A stretch of 7,470 bases of DNA from Spirochaetaceae bacterium (lineage in GTDB: Bacteria > Spirochaetota > Spirochaetia > SZUA-6 > Fen-1364). The notes below the pieces were generated by a model. The model saw only the letters and a program-made list of their open reading frames with translations. It searched no databases and had not been told where the DNA came from. The stretch is taken from assembly GCA_003170115.1 (NCBI GenBank), contig PMZS01000105.1, positions 1 to 7,470 on the forward strand. The letters are read 5' to 3'. The translations under genes and the position numbers were made by a program. Of this stretch, positions 5,828 to 7,470 are shown piece after piece (position 1 is the stretch's first letter; every line of letters begins with the position of its first letter).

Positions 5828-6805
5828 TCAGGCCGTGAGGATACTGGCAGCGGCGAGGATCACCACGACCGCCGCTGCCGCGATCCTGTACCACCCGAAG
5901 ACGGCGAGGCTGCGCGTGCGCAGGTATTCCACCATCCAGCGAACCGCCGCAAACGCGGCAATTGCGGCGACTACGAGACCCACCGCGGGAGCCGTCCATC
6001 CGAAAATCTGCACAATCTCGTGGCCCCGCCGCACCGCTTCGTACACCGTGGCGGCACCGAGGGTGACCAGGCCGAGAAGGAAGCTGAACTCAACCGCGGC
6101 GGACACTGAGAGGCCGACAAACATCCCTCCGGCGATTGTGACGAGGCTCCGGCTGACCCCCGGCCACAGGGCGATGACCTGGGCGAGGCCGATGAGGAGC
6201 GCTGACTGCCAGCCGAGGCTCTCCAGCGCGGTCCCTTCCTTCAACCGACGGCGGTTCAGCACGGCGAGGATGAAGATGCCGCCCACCAGCCATGCCGCGG
6301 CAATCGGCCAGATGCCGTACAGGTGTCGCTTGATCCGGTCCTCCAGGAGCAGCCCGACGATGGCGGCGGGAACAAAGGCCACGGCGAGGTTGCCAAGGAG
6401 CCTCAGCCCGTCCTTGTCCCGGCCGAAAATGCCGCCAACGATCTTCCGGATCCGGCCGAAGGAGACGAGGAATACCGCGAGAATCGCCCCTGCCTGGATG
6501 CAGATGGCGAACGCATCCGAGGCTTCCTTTTCCTGGGGAGTGGCGGTCAGCCCCAGGAGCTGCTGAACAATGGCAAGGTGGCCGGTGGAGCTGACCGGGA
6601 GAAACTCCGTGAGGCCCTCCACGAGCCCCAGGAGCGCGCCCTGCGGGGCGCTCATGGACGACCGGGTCGGCTCGAGGGGGAGGAGGGGTCCGCCTCCGGC
6701 TCGGAGGGTCGGGCCGGAGCCATCGGACACCGCGGCCTGCGCACCGATTGGTGCGGCGAGCAGGCATGCGAGTGCAAGGACAGGGAGAAATCGAATTGTG
6801 CTCAT
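5828..6805 (-). CDS. uppP: Undecaprenyl-diphosphatase with N-terminal signal-peptide-like extension
   Basis: This integral membrane phosphatase converts undecaprenyl diphosphate to the monophosphate carrier used for peptidoglycan and other envelope polymers. Diagnostic motifs are LVEGLTEFLPVSSTGHL (about residues 61-77, with the two catalytic glutamates) and WPGVSRSLVTIAGG (conserved Ser-Arg-Ser). Around these lie about eight helices with a conserved AVEFSFLLGLVTLGAA stretch. SRSLVT in place of the E. coli SRSGAT fits a subfamily variant I recall. From ATG 6805 the protein is 325 residues, about 50 longer than E. coli UppP. The excess is a classic signal-like segment (FLPVLALACLLAAPIGAQA, about 6-24) and a roughly 25-residue Gly/Pro/Ser linker before MSAPQGALLG (codon at 6655), where ordinary UppP proteins would start. 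No candidate start (GTG 6844, ATG 6805, ATG 6655) has a clear SD, so the start is uncertain. Confidence 0.92.
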   Translation of the reverse strand: MSTIRFLPVLALACLLAAPIGAQAAVSDGSGPTLRAGGGPLLPLEPTRSSMSAPQGALLGLVEGLTEFLPVSSTGHLAIVQQLLGLTATPQEKEASDAFAICIQAGAILAVFLVSFGRIRKIVGGIFGRDKDGLRLLGNLAVAFVPAAIVGLLLEDRIKRHLYGIWPIAAAWLVGGIFILAVLNRRRLKEGTALESLGWQSALLIGLAQVIALWPGVSRSLVTIAGGMFVGLSVSAAVEFSFLLGLVTLGAATVYEAVRRGHEIVQIFGWTAPAVGLVVAAIAAFAAVRWMVEYLRTRSLAVFGWYRIAAAAVVVILAAASILTA

Positions 6806-6850
6806 CGCGAAGGAACATACCACGGCAAGGATGCGCGCGGCCACTCCGAC

Positions 6851-6880
6851 TTGACCGGATCATGCGGGCGCACGTATATT
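6851..6880 (+). promoter_or_regulatory. Sigma-70-like promoter of the Fur-family gene
   Basis: TTGACC (6851-6856) and TATATT (6875-6880) are separated by 18 bases, an acceptable sigma-70 arrangement in otherwise GC-rich DNA. Transcription would start near 6887. That leaves a leader of about 70 bases before the ATG at 6957 and places the inverted repeat 6890-6916 immediately downstream of the start site. The string CGTATATTC matches the one upstream of gltA. Confidence 0.55.
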
Positions 6881-6889
6881 CCCCTTCGT

Positions 6890-6916
6890 GAAAAATGAAA
6901 AAACTTTTCAATTTTC
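6890..6916. promoter_or_regulatory. AT-rich inverted repeat, candidate Fur-family operator
   Basis: GAAAAATGAAAA (6890-6901) and TTTTCAATTTTC (6905-6916) are reverse complements at 11 of 12 positions around a 3-base AAC centre. The core TGAAAAA-A-CTTTTCA (6896-6910) has the 7-1-7 symmetry known for Fur, Zur and PerR boxes, although the bases do not match the E. coli Fur consensus. It lies right after the predicted transcription start of the downstream Fur-family gene and before its SD, where a bound repressor would block transcription. An autoregulatory role is inferred from position and symmetry. Confidence 0.55.
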
Positions 6917-6943
6917 GGGAAGACGCGCACGGCCTGCACTGCC

Positions 6944-6948
6944 GAGGA
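6944..6948 (+). promoter_or_regulatory. Ribosome binding site deciding the Fur-family start
   Basis: GAGGA at 6944-6948 lies 8 bases before ATG 6957. The upstream GTG at 6888 has no SD and would sit almost at the predicted transcription start, inside the operator region. This supports the shorter protein. Confidence 0.6.
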
Positions 6949-6956
6949 CGGACCTC

Positions 6957-7367
6957 ATGTTGCGCGCCCTCTCGGAGGCGGGCTTCTCGGATACTCGGGC
7001 GCGGCGCGCCGTGGTGCAGGCACTCAGCGAATCGCGGACGGGCGCGACTCCCGCGGACCTCCTGACCCGCGGTCGTTCCCTGCACGCGGGTCTCGGCCAG
7101 GTCACCGTGTACCGGACTCTGGAAATTCTGGAGCACCTCGGCCTTGTCCGGAAACTCCACCAGGAAGACGGGTGTTCGTCGTATGCCACTTCTTCGGCCG
7201 GTCACGCGCATCACGTCATCTGCCGGACGTGTCGGGCCGCCGTGGAGTTCGAGGGGTGCAGGATCGAGGAGGTTCTGCACGAAGCAAGCGCCCGCACGGG
7301 ATACAAGGTGGAGAGCCATTTCCTGGAGCTCTTCGGAGTCTGCCCTGCCTGCCGGAGGAAGAAATGA
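6957..7367 (+). CDS. Fur-family metalloregulator (Fur/Zur/PerR type)
   Basis: This is a dimeric DNA-binding repressor that senses a divalent metal (or peroxide, if PerR-like). From ATG 6957 it has 136 residues, typical for the family. The N-terminal winged helix spans about residues 1-75, with TRARRAVVQAL early and recognition helix QVTVYRTLEILEHLGLV at about 49-65. The hinge and dimerisation domain follow, with the metal-ligand cluster GHAHHVICRTC at about 81-91, then HFLELFGVCPAC near the end. The two CxxC pairs (CRTC and CPAC) fit a structural Cys4 zinc site, and the HxHH cluster plus the late His fit the regulatory site. Which metal is sensed cannot be decided. The frame extends upstream to a GTG at 6888 (159 residues), but that part overlaps the inverted repeat. 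The stop overlaps the next ATG as ATGA, so the lipoprotein gene is coupled to it. Confidence 0.92.
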   Translation: MLRALSEAGFSDTRARRAVVQALSESRTGATPADLLTRGRSLHAGLGQVTVYRTLEILEHLGLVRKLHQEDGCSSYATSSAGHAHHVICRTCRAAVEFEGCRIEEVLHEASARTGYKVESHFLELFGVCPACRRKK

Positions 7368-7470
7368 AGCTTCGCATTATCGTGATCATGGCCGGGCTCA
7401 TCATGGCCGGGTGCACCCGGCCTGCCGCCCCGGGAACGGCAGGCGGGAACGCGGCAGGCACAGCCGCCCC
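7364..7470 (+). CDS. Lipoprotein, N-terminal fragment (3' truncated by window)
   Basis: Only the first 35 codons are visible. The product starts MKLRIIVIMAGLIMAGC: a basic n-region (K2, R4), a hydrophobic core, and a lipobox IMAG-C with C17 as the lipidated residue. An Ala/Gly/Pro/Thr-rich linker (TRPAAPGTAGGNAAGTAA) follows, so the mature protein would be membrane-anchored outside the cytoplasm. GGAGGAA at 7354-7360 is a strong SD, and the ATG overlaps the Fur-family stop by four bases. Sitting behind a Fur-family regulator, a metal-binding solute-binding protein such as a ZnuA-like one is a plausible guess, but nothing visible proves it. The signal peptide core contains a perfect in-frame repeat (ATCATGGCCGGG at 7385-7396 and 7400-7411). 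Confidence 0.8.
   Translation, partial: MKLRIIVIMAGLIMAGCTRPAAPGTAGGNAAGTAA
7385..7411 (+). repeat. 15-base-period tandem repeat in the lipoprotein signal peptide
   Basis: ATCATGGCCGGG occurs at 7385-7396 and again at 7400-7411, offset by 15 bases (five codons). It encodes IMAGL followed by IMAGC, so the duplication builds the hydrophobic core and the lipobox. It probably arose by replication slippage. Confidence 0.8.

Noticed and set aside
6090..7319. Minus-strand frame of 409 codons spanning uppP and the Fur-family gene
   Set aside because: It is a shadow frame covering two well-supported genes on different strands. It shows no domain signature.
1..7470. Search for tRNA, rRNA, CRISPR, riboswitch, insertion sequence or toxin-antitoxin genes
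   Set aside because: None was recognisable by eye. Nearly all of the sequence is accounted for by housekeeping or regulatory genes, and there are no flanking repeats or transposase motifs.

Overview
This window looks like ordinary chromosome from a GC-rich, Gram-negative-type bacterium. The evidence is a hexameric-type (type II) citrate synthase, an undecaprenyl-diphosphatase, an AHAS I-like IlvB/IlvN pair and an ECF sigma factor. I cannot place it to a phylum. The mix would suit a deltaproteobacterium-like or uncultured candidate-phylum genome, but that is a guess. I see no IS element, phage gene, CRISPR array, tRNA or rRNA. Coding density is very high and no gene-free stretch exceeds about 150 bases.

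Layout: (1) 1-818, plus strand: the 3' end of ilvB (acetolactate synthase large subunit) and the complete ilvN, overlapping by four bases. (2) 829-1746, minus strand: a cation diffusion facilitator with an N-D/D-D metal-site pattern that suggests Mn(II) export. A Rho-independent terminator directly upstream separates it from the next minus-strand genes. (3) 1802-3512, minus strand: a tight three-gene operon of alpha/beta hydrolase, ECF sigma factor and small two-helix membrane protein. Both junctions are four-base start/stop overlaps and the operon ends at that terminator. (4) 3580-5780, plus strand: gltA (citrate synthase) with an EamA/DMT-family transporter 17 bases behind it. (5) 5828-6805, minus strand: uppP with an unusual N-terminal signal-peptide-like extension. 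(6) 6957-7470, plus strand: a Fur-family metalloregulator, then a lipoprotein gene that overlaps it by four bases and runs off the window.

The best regulatory signal is an AT-rich near-perfect inverted repeat at 6890-6916. It lies between a promoter-like TTGACC-18-TATATT element and the SD-backed ATG of the Fur-family gene, and it is a strong candidate for an autoregulatory operator.

The least understood part is the hydrolase-sigma-membrane protein operon. It has no recognisable anti-sigma factor. The last product starts with a His/Met/Cys-rich segment and is translationally coupled to the sigma factor, so it is the natural candidate for the sigma factor's sensor or partner. A metal theme (CDF exporter, His/Met/Cys-rich membrane protein, Fur-family regulator with lipoprotein) recurs in the window, but a functional link between these parts is inference.
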